The notes under the pieces were generated by a model. That model was not told the origin of the DNA and made no database searches. It saw nothing but the letters and a program-made list of their open reading frames with translations. 52,405 nt of DNA from Campylobacteraceae bacterium (lineage in GTDB: Bacteria > Campylobacterota > Campylobacteria > Campylobacterales > Sulfurovaceae): NCBI GenBank assembly GCA_027038295.1, contig JALVXD010000082.1, forward strand, positions 1 through 52,405, read 5' to 3'. The translations under genes and the position numbers were made by a program. Positions 1 to 8,800 of the stretch are shown piece by piece (position 1 is the first letter of the stretch; every line of letters starts with the position of its first letter).

Positions 1-84
1 ATTTTGAGAGGGTTGAGGGGTTTTTAACCCACCATTAATTTAAACCTGCATGAAATAATATTTCGTCGAAAGGGTTAAAATCTT

Positions 85-93
85 TGGTATACT
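85..93 (+). promoter_or_regulatory. Putative extended -10 promoter of the HAD phosphatase gene
   Basis: TGGTATACT has the TG dinucleotide of an extended -10 followed by TATACT at 88-93, about 30 bases before the ATG at 124. No convincing -35 is visible, as is usual for this kind of genome. It is inferred from the motif only. Confidence 0.4.
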
Positions 94-123
94 GAAGTAA
101 TTGGAAAAGGTAGAGTAGAAGTA

Positions 124-666
124 ATGAAAAAATTATTGATTTTAGATTTAGATGAAACACTTATTCATGCAAGTGAAAAGGAACCTGAGAAATATGATTT
201 TAAAGTTGGTCATTTTTTTGTTTGTAAGCGACCCTATTTAGAAGAATTTCTACTATTTTGTAATGAGTATTTTGAACTTGCGATTTGGACTTCTTCAACT
301 GAAGACTATGCTACTCAAATTGTTAGTGAAATACTTCCTTTAGATGTAAATGTATCTTTTTTATGGTCAAGAATGCGTTGTACACCTACAAGAGATTATT
401 GTTCAGATGAATTAGGTTGGATAAAAGATTTAAAAAAAGTTACGAAACAAGGTTATGATTTATCACAAATAATTGTGGTTGATGATAGTCCTGAAAAACT
501 AAAAAGGCATTATGGGAATCTTGTCAGAGTAGAAGCATTTTTTTGTACTGAGGAAGATAGAGAATTATATGAATTAAAAAGATATTTAGAAACTTTAGTT
601 GATGTTGAGAATATTAGAGTACTTGAAAAAAGAGGTTGGAAACGAAAGCAAAAGTTAAGTACTTAA
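124..666 (+). CDS. HAD-superfamily phosphatase of the FCP1/NLI-interacting (NIF) type
   Basis: This 180-residue protein is a stand-alone HAD phosphatase domain of the kind best known from eukaryotic FCP1/SCP phosphatases that act on phosphoproteins. The motif DLDETL gives the nucleophile Asp8 and the acid/base Asp10. Motif II is the TSS stretch at 56-58. A late DDSPEKL motif supplies Asp120 and Asp121 for magnesium. The tail is basic (KRGWKRKQK) and there is no membrane segment or signal peptide, so it is probably cytoplasmic. It is a single gene that converges on the winged-helix gene downstream. The substrate cannot be told from the sequence; a protein or small phosphorylated metabolite are both possible. 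The family call is firm and the function is open. Confidence 0.82.
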   Translation: MKKLLILDLDETLIHASEKEPEKYDFKVGHFFVCKRPYLEEFLLFCNEYFELAIWTSSTEDYATQIVSEILPLDVNVSFLWSRMRCTPTRDYCSDELGWIKDLKKVTKQGYDLSQIIVVDDSPEKLKRHYGNLVRVEAFFCTEEDRELYELKRYLETLVDVENIRVLEKRGWKRKQKLST

Positions 667-694
667 ACATTTTAATTATTTAGGAGCCAAATAT

Positions 695-713
695 TGTTGC
701 AAAAAATGCAACA
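695..713. terminator. Possible hairpin between convergent genes
   Basis: TGTTGCA at 695-701 pairs with TGCAACA at 707-713 around an A5 loop, in the 73-base gap between two convergent genes. There is no clear T-tract after it on either strand, so its use as a terminator is only suggested by position. Confidence 0.3.
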
Positions 714-739
714 GTTCATACTCACATCTTTAATAATTT

Positions 740-1069
740 TCATAATGGTTTTCCTACACGACGTGGTCGCTTTCGTTGTTTTGTCAGTCGTTCTATTTCA
801 TCAGGAGCATAAAACTCTCTAGCTTTAATTAATAACGCCTCTAACTCATCTTTAAAAGCATAACGAGGGTTATACATAAAAAGTCGTGTACGTCCTACCG
901 TTTGACTCACCAAAATAGACCCTGATTCTAAGCGTTCCAACTGTTTTTGGATGGGGTCTACACTGCTTTCATAAAAATCGGCTATCTCTTTAGCATAGCC
1001 TTGACGGTTAGCCAAGATATACTGCAAAACCCGTTCACGATTCTTAGAACCAAATAGCTCTTCTAACAT
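740..1069 (-). CDS. Small winged-helix DNA-binding protein, probable autorepressor
   Basis: The 109-residue product looks like a minimal ArsR/MarR-like winged helix. It opens with LFGSKNRERVLQYIL, then AKEIADFYESSVDPIQKQLERLE as a likely helix-turn-helix, then ILVSQTVGRTRLFMYNP as the wing, and ends in a basic tail rich in Lys and Arg. Proteins of this type sit alone or next to minimal nucleotidyltransferase/HEPN toxin-antitoxin genes; no such partner is present here. The promoter upstream is a perfect consensus overlapped by a palindrome and phased repeats, so autorepression is a reasonable inference. The HTH assignment is by eye. It could regulate a distant gene as well as its own. Confidence 0.75.
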   Translation of the reverse strand: MLEELFGSKNRERVLQYILANRQGYAKEIADFYESSVDPIQKQLERLESGSILVSQTVGRTRLFMYNPRYAFKDELEALLIKAREFYAPDEIERLTKQRKRPRRVGKPL

Positions 1070-1085
1070 GCTTATTCCTTTTTTG

Positions 1086-1137
1086 TAGGTTTTATAAACT
1101 CTTATATAGTTTTTATTACCTATATTATAGGTTTTAT
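1086..1137. promoter_or_regulatory. Candidate operator: three 21-bp-phased repeats and a palindrome
   Basis: TAGGTTTTAT at 1086-1095, TAGTTTTTAT at 1107-1116 and TAGGTTTTAT at 1128-1137 begin exactly 21 bases apart, two helical turns. In addition CCTATATTATAGG at 1119-1131 is a perfect 13-base palindrome (6-bp arms, 1-base centre) lying over the -10 box of the minus-strand winged-helix gene. Binding there would block transcription. The repeats are seen directly; the role as operator is inferred. Confidence 0.55.
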
Positions 1138-1152
1138 TGGATTGTTTGTCAA
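1124..1152 (-). promoter_or_regulatory. Perfect-consensus sigma-70 promoter of the winged-helix gene
   Basis: Read on the minus strand, TTGACA (1152-1147) is followed after 17 bases by TATAAT (1129-1124). Both hexamers and the spacing match the textbook optimum. The predicted start of transcription is near 1117, giving a leader of about 48 bases. Most other genes in this window show only a -10. Confidence 0.8.
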
Positions 1153-1219
1153 GTGGGGGATTAAACAGCTTTAAAGAATAAAACTTAAAATATTGTATTT
1201 ATACCATTTTCCATAACAC

Positions 1220-1244
1220 GGTGTAGTCGGGGACTACACCCTAC
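1220..1244 (-). repeat. REP-like hairpin with GTAG foot (copy 1)
   Basis: Stem GGTGTAGTC (1220-1228), loop GGG (1229-1231) and stem GACTACACC (1232-1240) form a perfect 9-bp hairpin. It is followed by CTAC (1241-1244), so on the minus strand the element reads GTAG then hairpin. The same element recurs at 27298-27322 with an identical stem and at 27370-27394 with a changed but still fully paired stem. A GTAG tetranucleotide at the foot of an imperfect or perfect palindrome is the known signature of REP elements tied to Y1 (RAYT) transposases. It lies where the -35 of the next gene would be. Confidence 0.75.
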
Positions 1245-1250
1245 ATTTTT

Positions 1251-1259
1251 TGTTATAAT
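1251..1259 (+). promoter_or_regulatory. Extended -10 promoter of oligopeptidase B
   Basis: TGTTATAAT is a perfect extended -10 (TATAAT at 1254-1259). The start codon is at 1278, so the leader would be only about 12 bases. The REP hairpin at 1220-1244 occupies the -35 region. Confidence 0.6.
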
Positions 1260-1277
1260 ACGCAAAAAAGAAATTTT

Positions 1278-3308
1278 ATGACCCAACCAAAAGCCAAAAA
1301 AATCCCAAAGACCCTAAGCAAACACAATCATGAACGTATAGATAACTATTACTGGTTAAATGAGCGAGAAAATCCAGAAGTTATTGAGTACTTAAACGCT
1401 GAAAATGCCTACACAAAAGCCATGCTAGAACCTACCGAAGCTTTGCAGAAAGAACTCTTTGATGAGATAACAGCAAAAATAGTCAAAGATGACAGCTCTG
1501 TACCTTACGAGAATGACGGATATTGGTACTATGCTCGTTATGAAGATGGGAAGGATTATCCTATCTATTGTCGTAAAAAAGAGACGCTTGATGCTGATGA
1601 GGTGATTCTTTTAGATGTTAATGTATTGGCTGAGGGTCATGCTTATTATGCTGTGGGTGGTTTGAGTATTAGTCCTGACAATGCCATGCTTTGTTATGGT
1701 GTGGACAAGGTGAGTCGTCGTATTTATACGCTCTATTTTAAAAATCTTGAAACAGGTGAGACACTTGAAGAGACCATTGAAAATACAACAGGTGGAGCTA
1801 GTTGGGCAAATGACAATAAGACGCTTTTCTTTACTCAAATGGAAAAAGATACCTTACGAGCTTATAAAGTATTTAGATATGAGTTGGGTTCTAAAAAACA
1901 GACAGAAATTTACCATGAAAAAGATGATACTTTTGGAGTTTCGGTCTCTAAATCTAAGTCTAAAAAATACATTATGATAGAGTCGTACTCTACGCTCTCT
2001 ACTGAAACACAGATATTGTTGGCAGATGAACCCTTGGGTGAGTTTAAAGTGTTTGCTAAACGGGAGAGAGACTTAGAATACACCGTAGAACATAAAGATG
2101 ATAAGTTTTATATAGAGACAAACTATGAGGCTAAAAACTTTAGGTTAATGGTTTGTGGGCTTGACGCAACTTCTAAAGAAAATTGGACAGAACTCATAGC
2201 CCATAGAGAAGATGTTCTTTTAGAGGGCTTTGAGCTTTTTAATGACTATTTGGTTTTAGAAGAGAAGCAGAATGGCTTAACCCATATTCGGATTATTAAT
2301 ACCCAAACAGATGAGTCGTATTATTTAGACTTTGGAGAAGAGGTTTATGATGCTTATATCTCTACCAATCTTAATTTTGACACGCATCTGCTCTCTTATG
2401 GTTACAACTCTTTAACCACCCCTGACTCGACCATTGAGTTTAATATGCAGACAAAAGAGAAAAAGCTTTTAAAAGAGACTAAAATACTTGGTGACTTTAA
2501 CAAAGATGACTACGAGAGTAAAAGAGCATGGGCAACAGCCAAAGATGGGAAGAAGATTCCTATCTCCATTGTTTACAAAAAAGGCTTGGTTTTAGATGGC
2601 TCAAACCCAACACTTCAATATGCTTATGGTTCTTATGGCTACTCAATGGATGCTTCGTTTTCTATCTCACGACTCTCTTTGCTTGACAGAGGTTTTGTCT
2701 ATGCCATTGCCCACATAAGAGGTGGTGAAGAGTTAGGACGTGCTTGGTATGAAGATGGGAAGTTGCTAACTAAGATGAATACTTTTACTGACTTCATCGC
2801 TTGTTCAGAGTTTTTAATCGCAGAGGGCTACACTTCAAAAGAGAAGCTTTTTGCACAAGGTGGCTCTGCAGGTGGAATGCTTATGGGTGGCATAGCAAAT
2901 ATGCGTCCAGAACTCTATAAGGGAGTGGTGGCACAAGTTCCTTTTGTGGACGTGGTAACAACCATGCTTGATGATACCATTCCTTTGACCACAGGTGAGT
3001 ACGACGAGTGGGGAAATCCAAATGAGAAAGAGTACTATGACTATATGTTGGCTTATTCTCCTTATGATAATGTAGAGAAAAAAGCCTACCCAAACATGCT
3101 AGTAACCACAGGTCTACACGACTCACAAGTGCAGTACTGGGAACCTGCCAAATGGGTAGCAAAACTGCGTGACTATAAAACCGATGATAATATGTTGTTA
3201 ATGCACATAAACATGGACACAGGGCATGGTGGAGCTAGTGGGCGTTTTGAGGCTTTTAAAGAGGTTGCTATGGTTTATGGGTTTATTTTGGGGTTGGTAA
3301 TGGAGTAA
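1278..3308 (+). CDS. ptrB: Oligopeptidase B (S9A prolyl oligopeptidase family)
   Basis: At 676 residues this is the normal length for oligopeptidase B, a cytoplasmic serine peptidase that cuts short peptides after basic residues. The N-terminus (PKTLSKHNHERIDNYYWLNER) is typical of the family and is followed by the seven-bladed propeller region. The C-terminal alpha/beta-hydrolase domain carries the triad: Ser530 in GGSAGGM, Asp615 in GLHDSQV and His650 in GHGGASGR. HIRGGEELGRAWYEDGK is another family signature. No signal peptide is visible. It is a single gene with its own promoter. The family is certain; basic-residue specificity is inferred from similarity to the B type over prolyl oligopeptidase. 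Confidence 0.93.
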   Translation: MTQPKAKKIPKTLSKHNHERIDNYYWLNERENPEVIEYLNAENAYTKAMLEPTEALQKELFDEITAKIVKDDSSVPYENDGYWYYARYEDGKDYPIYCRKKETLDADEVILLDVNVLAEGHAYYAVGGLSISPDNAMLCYGVDKVSRRIYTLYFKNLETGETLEETIENTTGGASWANDNKTLFFTQMEKDTLRAYKVFRYELGSKKQTEIYHEKDDTFGVSVSKSKSKKYIMIESYSTLSTETQILLADEPLGEFKVFAKRERDLEYTVEHKDDKFYIETNYEAKNFRLMVCGLDATSKENWTELIAHREDVLLEGFELFNDYLVLEEKQNGLTHIRIINTQTDESYYLDFGEEVYDAYISTNLNFDTHLLSYGYNSLTTPDSTIEFNMQTKEKKLLKETKILGDFNKDDYESKRAWATAKDGKKIPISIVYKKGLVLDGSNPTLQYAYGSYGYSMDASFSISRLSLLDRGFVYAIAHIRGGEELGRAWYEDGKLLTKMNTFTDFIACSEFLIAEGYTSKEKLFAQGGSAGGMLMGGIANMRPELYKGVVAQVPFVDVVTTMLDDTIPLTTGEYDEWGNPNEKEYYDYMLAYSPYDNVEKKAYPNMLVTTGLHDSQVQYWEPAKWVAKLRDYKTDDNMLLMHINMDTGHGGASGRFEAFKEVAMVYGFILGLVME

Positions 3309-3351
3309 TTGACGATAGTTTTGATTAAAGCAGGATAAATATTTTTTAACC

Positions 3352-3360
3352 TGCTATAAT
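3352..3360 (+). promoter_or_regulatory. Extended -10 promoter of the DEAD-box helicase gene
   Basis: TGCTATAAT gives TATAAT at 3355-3360 with the TG of an extended -10. The start codon at 3431 leaves a leader of about 64 bases, with AAGG at 3417-3420 as ribosome binding site. Confidence 0.6.
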
Positions 3361-3430
3361 TCCATTAATTATACGACCCCACAAGTCTAACTCAATTATT
3401 ACTATTCTTAATTATCAAGGTATTCATTAT

Positions 3431-4747
3431 ATGACATTTTCATCACTTGGGCTTTGCGAGCCTATATTAAAAGCCATCAAAGAGACTGGCTACACTACAC
3501 CCACACCTATTCAGGCTAAAGCCATTCCACTTGTTTTAAAGGGCGACGATGTTTTAGCAGCTGCTCAAACAGGTACAGGGAAAACAGCTGGTTTTACATT
3601 GCCTCTTTTAGAACGAATGGTTCAGAACCATAAACCTACTGGTACACATAAGGGGCAACCAAAGCGTCATATACGTGCGTTGATTTTAACACCTACGCGT
3701 GAACTTGCAGCACAGATTGGTGAAAATGTAAATACATATTCAAAATATTTACCTTATAAATCAACAGTGATTTTTGGTGGAGTCAATATTAACCGTCATA
3801 TCAATATAATGAAGCAAGGGGTAGACATTTTGGTAGCCACACCTGGGCGACTACTTGACCTTTGTAGTCAAAAAGTTGTTGACCTTTCAAAGGTAGAAGT
3901 CCTTGTTTTAGATGAAGCAGACCGTATGTTGGATATGGGTTTTATTCATGACATAAAAAAGGTAGTACGTTTGGTTCCTAAAAATCGACAGACGTTACTT
4001 TTTTCTGCAACATTTTCAAAAGAAATTAAAGCTTTGGCAGCTGGTTTTCAACATAACCCATCGTTGGTTGAAGTAGCAGCTCAGAACAAAACAGCAGATA
4101 GAATCGCTCAGTTGGTTCACCCTGTAGATAAAAATAAAAAGAGAAATTTACTCTCTAAGCTTATTAAAGAGGGTGCATGGAAGCAGGTTTTAGTTTTTAC
4201 AAGAACCAAGCATGGAGCCAACAAACTTTGTGAGTATTTAGAGCAAGAGGGGATTCAGTCAGCAGCCATTCATGGCAATAAGAGCCAAGGGGCAAGAACA
4301 AAAGCCTTGGCAAATTTTAAAGCCAATAAGATTCGAGTTTTGGTAGCAACAGATATTGCTGCACGTGGAATAGACATAGATATGTTGCCTCATGTGGTGA
4401 ATTTTGAGCTTCCAAATGTTCCAGAAGATTATGTTCATAGAATCGGGCGAACAGGACGAGCAGGGCGAGAGGGTGAAGCTGTCTCTTTAGTCTGTGTAGA
4501 TGAGAACGATTACCTACGAGGGATAGAGCGTTTGATTTCTCAAAAAATAAAAAAAGTTGTCGTAGAAGGTTTTGAAGTAGACCCAAGTATAAAAGCAGAG
4601 CCTATTAACCAAGGTGGTGGAAGAGGACGACGTGGTGGAGGTCAGAAAAGAGGCTCATCACAAAAGAGTAATGGTGAAAACAGTGGTGGAGAGAAGAGAC
4701 GTACCAACAGTCGTAACCGAAGTAGAAGCCGTAGTCGAAACAGTTAA
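3431..4747 (+). CDS. rhlE: DEAD-box ATP-dependent RNA helicase, RhlE-like
   Basis: This 438-residue RNA helicase has all the family motifs: Q motif ([12 protein letters not shown]), Walker A AQTGTGKT at 45-52, PTRELAAQ, the DEAD box at 161-164, SAT, RGIDID and [13 protein letters not shown]. These drive ATP-dependent unwinding of RNA, probably in ribosome assembly or mRNA turnover in the cold. After about residue 390 the protein turns into a low-complexity tail with an RG-rich part ([14 protein letters not shown]) and a final Arg/Ser part ([16 protein letters not shown]). The tail probably binds RNA non-specifically. The helicase core is certain. RhlE is the closest subfamily by eye, though related DeaD/CsdA-type proteins cannot be excluded. 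Confidence 0.9.
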   Translation: MTFSSLGLCEPILKAIKETGYTTPTPIQAKAIPLVLKGDDVLAAAQTGTGKTAGFTLPLLERMVQNHKPTGTHKGQPKRHIRALILTPTRELAAQIGENVNTYSKYLPYKSTVIFGGVNINRHINIMKQGVDILVATPGRLLDLCSQKVVDLSKVEVLVLDEADRMLDMGFIHDIKKVVRLVPKNRQTLLFSATFSKEIKALAAGFQHNPSLVEVAAQNKTADRIAQLVHPVDKNKKRNLLSKLIKEGAWKQVLVFTRTKHGANKLCEYLEQEGIQSAAIHGNKSQGARTKALANFKANKIRVLVATDIAARGIDIDMLPHVVNFELPNVPEDYVHRIGRTGRAGREGEAVSLVCVDENDYLRGIERLISQKIKKVVVEGFEVDPSIKAEPINQGGGRGRRGGGQKRGSSQKSNGENSGGEKRRTNSRNRSRSRSRNS

Positions 4748-4791
4748 GGTTTGAGATATGATTATAGTGTAGAACTATAGGCTTTAAAAAC

Positions 4792-4820
4792 AAGAGCTTA
4801 ACGCAAAGCCTTAAGCTCTT
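4792..4820 (-). terminator. Rho-independent terminator overlapping the stop codon of the 95-aa gene
   Basis: AAGAGCTTAA (4792-4801) pairs perfectly with TTAAGCTCTT (4811-4820) around a 9-base loop. On the minus strand the hairpin is followed by GTTTTTAAA, a T-rich tract. The TAA stop of the minus-strand gene (4800-4798) is inside the stem. Confidence 0.65.
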
Positions 4821-5085
4821 CATGAATTTTATCCAAATTTTCTCTATCGGCTTTTAGTTTTTCCAATCTTAATCTCTCTCTTTTTGATGCAAAATAGAAT
4901 GCTCCAAGCATACCAATATAAGAAAAAATAGAAATAATAAGAGAGGTTATTTCTATAAATTTAATAGAAGTATTTATATTTATATTTTGTAAAATATCTT
5001 TTATGAAGTCTGGGAAAAAGGTACTACCTAAACAGATGGAAAGAGAAAGAGTAAATAGTAATGAAAAAAATGTTCTAAAGTTCAT
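4798..5085 (-). CDS. Small membrane protein with a charged C-terminal helix, function unknown
   Basis: I do not recognise this 95-residue protein. It starts with a hydrophobic stretch (FFSLLFTLSLSICLG, about residues 6-20) that may be a signal anchor. A second membrane segment (ITSLIISIFSYIGMLGAFYFA, about 46-66) follows. It ends in a charged amphipathic helix (SKRERLRLEKLKADRENLDKIHEELKALR) likely to form a cytoplasmic coiled coil. A GGA lies 7 bases before the ATG, and a minus-strand extended -10 is found at 5127-5135. It follows recO on the same strand after a 57-base gap but has its own promoter and terminator. It is real by these signals, without a known role. Confidence 0.65.
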   Translation of the reverse strand: MNFRTFFSLLFTLSLSICLGSTFFPDFIKDILQNININTSIKFIEITSLIISIFSYIGMLGAFYFASKRERLRLEKLKADRENLDKIHEELKALR

Positions 5086-5126
5086 GGTTTGTCCATATTA
5101 ATATTATTTTTTTAGTAAAATAACAT

Positions 5127-5135
5127 ACTATAACA
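5127..5135 (-). promoter_or_regulatory. Extended -10 promoter of the 95-aa membrane protein gene
   Basis: On the minus strand TGTTATAGT gives an extended -10 with TATAGT at 5132-5127. The predicted leader is about 35 bases to the ATG at 5085. Confidence 0.45.
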
Positions 5136-5163
5136 AAAAAAGTTAAAAGCCTTTTAAAACTGT
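5136..5163 (-). terminator. Possible terminator of recO
   Basis: On the minus strand GTTTTAAAAG and CTTTTAAC flank the recO stop codon and can pair imperfectly with a very small loop. They are followed by CTTTTTTT. The T-tract is good but the stem is AT-rich and weak. Confidence 0.35.
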
Positions 5164-5760
5164 GTTATATAAGATGTTAATCTCTTTATCTTCTATGTGT
5201 ACTGTACTTTTTGTGTTGAAAAGTTTGAAAATAGATTTTTTATCTAAGGGTGCTGCATAAATACAGTGTGGATGTGTAGGTAAAAAAGCACGCATAAGTC
5301 CTACCTCATCAGCTAGTACCTTTTCACAAACATGACAAAAACCATGGTCATAAAGTCTTCCTTCATGCTCAAGAAGTTCCATATATGCCTCTATAACCAA
5401 ACGTTTTGGATTTTGTTTCTCCCATCGGTTTGCAATTTTCAAGAGTAAATTAAAATAGAAACTATCTATTTCGGTGGTCTCCTTAAAGTGTGGCTCGAAG
5501 AGTTTGATAAAGTTTTGCCAAACTAAAAGGTGATTTGCTGAAAAAATCCAAGGAAAAGAGAGTTGAGAGAGGCTACGCATTTGGGGCATAAAATTGTTTT
5601 GTGACTCTTTCTCCTCAAAATCTACTAAATTACCTATTTGTAAAATAGAGTGTCTAGCTCCAAAGAATCTCCAGTAGCTTTGGACAGAATTATTGGTAAG
5701 AACGGTAACAACTATATCTTCATTTTTTGCTTTTCTTATGTTAATTATGAAACCACGCAT
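5143..5760 (-). CDS. recO: Recombination/repair protein RecO, short epsilonproteobacterial form
   Basis: The 205-residue protein matches the short RecO of Campylobacterota: MRGFIINIRKAKNEDIVVTVLTNN (OB-fold start), then YWRFFGARHSILQIGNLVDFE, then a helical domain. RecO helps RecA load onto SSB-coated single strands during gap repair. Only one CxxC pair (Cys142, Cys145) is present, half of the zinc finger found in many longer RecO proteins. The start is fixed by the MRGFI opening; the purine-rich AGAGGA upstream directly abuts the ATG, which is unusually close. The gene is divergent from gltB. Identification is by family pattern and is fairly secure. Confidence 0.85.
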   Translation of the reverse strand: MRGFIINIRKAKNEDIVVTVLTNNSVQSYWRFFGARHSILQIGNLVDFEEKESQNNFMPQMRSLSQLSFPWIFSANHLLVWQNFIKLFEPHFKETTEIDSFYFNLLLKIANRWEKQNPKRLVIEAYMELLEHEGRLYDHGFCHVCEKVLADEVGLMRAFLPTHPHCIYAAPLDKKSIFKLFNTKSTVHIEDKEINILYNTVLKGF

Positions 5761-5790
5761 TCCTCTACCTAATCTTAAACTTTTTTTAGA

Positions 5791-5796
5791 TATTAT
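5791..5796 (+). promoter_or_regulatory. Putative -10 of gltB
   Basis: TATTAT lies 60 bases before the gltB ATG in the 95-base divergent gap between recO and gltB. The leader would be about 53 bases. No -35 is clear. Confidence 0.35.
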
Positions 5797-5855
5797 CGAC
5801 CCAATTTGGGGGAATATTTTAGTAACCCTAACAGATATTAATTAAAGGTTGGCTT

Positions 5856-8800
5856 ATGCAAGATCTCTTTACGTCGTTTAAAGATAATTGTGGTTTTGGT
5901 CTATTGGCATCAATTGACAACAAACCCACTCACAAAAATTTGGAAGATGCTATTACTTCATTAGAGAGAATGATGCACAGAGGTGCAGTCGCAGCAGATG
6001 GTAAAAGTGGAGATGGTTCAGGTCTTCTTTTGTCGATTCCAAAATCTTTTATGGCACAAGAAGCAAAAAAACAGAATGTTGAGCTTCCAGAACAGTATGC
6101 AATTGCTATGGTTTTTAATAAGGATGAGAAAGATTTTGAATTGTTTGACAAATATTGTGATGCGAATGATTTAAGAATAATTATGAGAAGAGAAGTGCCT
6201 GTAAATACAGATGCCCTTGGAGAGTATGCTCTGAAGCTTTTACCAAATATTACTCAAGTGTTTGTTGCACCAAACTCTATTATGTCGTATAAGAGATTTG
6301 ATGCCATGGTCTACTTAACACGTAAAGAGATAGAACATGCATCAAAAGGGAGTGACCTTTATATAACCTCTTTCTCTAGTTCTACGCTCTCCTATAAGGG
6401 CTTGGTAATGCCCACACATATTAAAGCGTTTTATGTAGATTTACAGGATGAAGCATTTCAGATTTCATTTGCACTCTTTCACCAACGATTTTCTACCAAC
6501 ACACTTCCAGAGTGGAGATTGGCTCAACCATTTAGAACCATTGCCCACAATGGTGAGATAAACTCTGTAACGGCAAACCGATTTAATGTTGCTATTAAAA
6601 CAGGTTCTTTAAAATCAGATGTTTTTTCAGATGAAGAGTTAAAAAGAATTTCAGCAATTATTCAAGACAACATGAGTGATTCTGCCAGTCTTGATAACTT
6701 TTTAGAGTTTTTACATGCCAATGGTATGGACTTTTTTAAGTCTGCTAGAGCACTGCTTCCTGCACCATGGCACAATGCCCAAAATATGGATGCTGAACTA
6801 AAAGCATTTTATGAGTTTACAAGTGCATGTTATGAGCCTTGGGATGGTCCAGCTGCTGTTAGTATGACCAATGGTAGATTTATTGGTTGTGTTATTGATA
6901 GAAATGGACTTAGACCATCGAAGTATGTTATTACAAAAGATAACAGACTTTTGATTACTTCAGAGTATGGTGTACTTAAAATATCTGATGAGGATATTGT
7001 AGAGAGAGGTAAGTTAAACTCTGGTGAGATGATGGGACTTGACCTTAAAACAGGTGAAATACTTAAAAACGAAGATATTAATGATTATATCAAAACAGGT
7101 GTACCTTATGGAAAATGGCTAAATGAGCATACAACTTATCTTCAAGAGTATGAGTTTGATGGTGAGTTAGATACTGTTGAGCATAAAGATATGGAGGCTA
7201 AACAGCGTTACTTTAACTATACATTAGAGCTTATGAGGGAAGTTATACGCCCAATGATGCAAGAGGGTAAAGAGACCACAGCAGCGATGGGTGACGACAC
7301 ACCTTTAGCAGCTTTTTCTAATGAGCAGAGAAACTTTACTGATTTCTTTAGACAAAAATTTGCACAGGTGACTAACCCTCCTATTGACCCAATACGTGAG
7401 AAGAGTGTTATGAGTCTTAATGCTGGTTTTGGACCAATTACAAATGTGCTTGAAGAGTGTGAAAATAATGCTAAACGTATTAAAACAACACTGCCTATTA
7501 TGTCTGAACAACGTCTTAAGTTACTTTTAGAGTTTGGTGATGAGTCTAACCCTAAATATAGTGAGCTATATAAAGCTAAAAACTACAGTACTGTTTTTGA
7601 ATCTGACTTAGAAAATAGTCTTAAAAATTTAGTTGACACCATTATTAAAGATGTTAAAGAGAATGGTATAAGAACCATTACCCTTGATGATAGAGATATC
7701 AATGAACATACAAAAGTAATTCCTATGTTAATGGTGATTGGTCGTTTAAATCAAGAGTTGGTAAATGCTCAATTGAGACACTTAACCAATATTATTCCTA
7801 TTACAGGTGAGATGTTTGATCCACACTCAGCTGCTCTGATGTTGGGTTATGGTGCAACAGCCATTCACCCATACCTCTTTTTCTATACGATTACAGAGTT
7901 ACTTGAAGAGGGTGAAGATGTAGAGGCAGCACTGAAAAAAGCAAGAAGAGCAATTGGTGCTGGTATTCTTAAAATTATGTCAAAAATGGGTATCTCTACT
8001 TTAGCAAGTTATAGAAACTCAAAACTCTTTGATGTTCTTGGACTTAGTGATAAAATTGTAGCTGAATGTTTTGATGGTTCTCATGCTTTCTTATCTGGAC
8101 TCTGTTATGCAGACATAGAAGAGAGACTAAATTCTAACCACTCTAAAGCCTTTACTGATGCCTTTGATGGAAAGTCAAAAGCACTCTATAAAGGTGGCTT
8201 CTACAAGTATAAAAGTGGTGAAGAGTTCCATGACTTCTCACGTGCTACTATTGTAGCTATTCAAGCTTCTGCTGACAGTGGTGACAAAATTGAGTATGAA
8301 AAACTAAAGGTTTTAGTAAACAAAAGAGATAAGAAGTTTATTCGTGACTTCTTTGAGCTTACAAGCGATAGAGACGCTATTTCAGTTGATGAGGTTGAAC
8401 CTAAAGAGCGTATTTTCAAAAGATTCTCATCGGCTGCTATGTCTATGGGGTCTATTTCACAAGAGGCACATGAGACTTTGGCGATGGCGATGAACAGTAT
8501 AGGTGCTAAGTCAAACTCAGGTGAGGGTGGAGAAGACAAGCGAAGACTTCATGACCCAGAGTTGAACTCAAAAATAAAACAGATAGCATCTGGACGATTT
8601 GGGGTTACACCTGAGTACTTACGTTCGGCTGAAGAGATTCAGATTAAAGTAGCACAGGGTGCAAAACCAGGTGAGGGTGGACAGCTTCCAGGAGCAAAAG
8701 TTACACCATTGATTGCAAAATTACGATATACCAAACCAGGTGTAACACTTATATCACCTCCACCTCACCATGATATCTATTCCATTGAGGATTTGGCACA

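Noticed and set aside
18-30. GGGTT-TTT-AACCC mini-hairpin at the window start
   Set aside because: The stem is only 5 bp with no T-tract; the upstream gene is outside the window, so its role cannot be judged.
2881-3162. Minus-strand open frame of 93 codons
   Set aside because: It is antisense to the catalytic region of oligopeptidase B, whose reading frame is certain.
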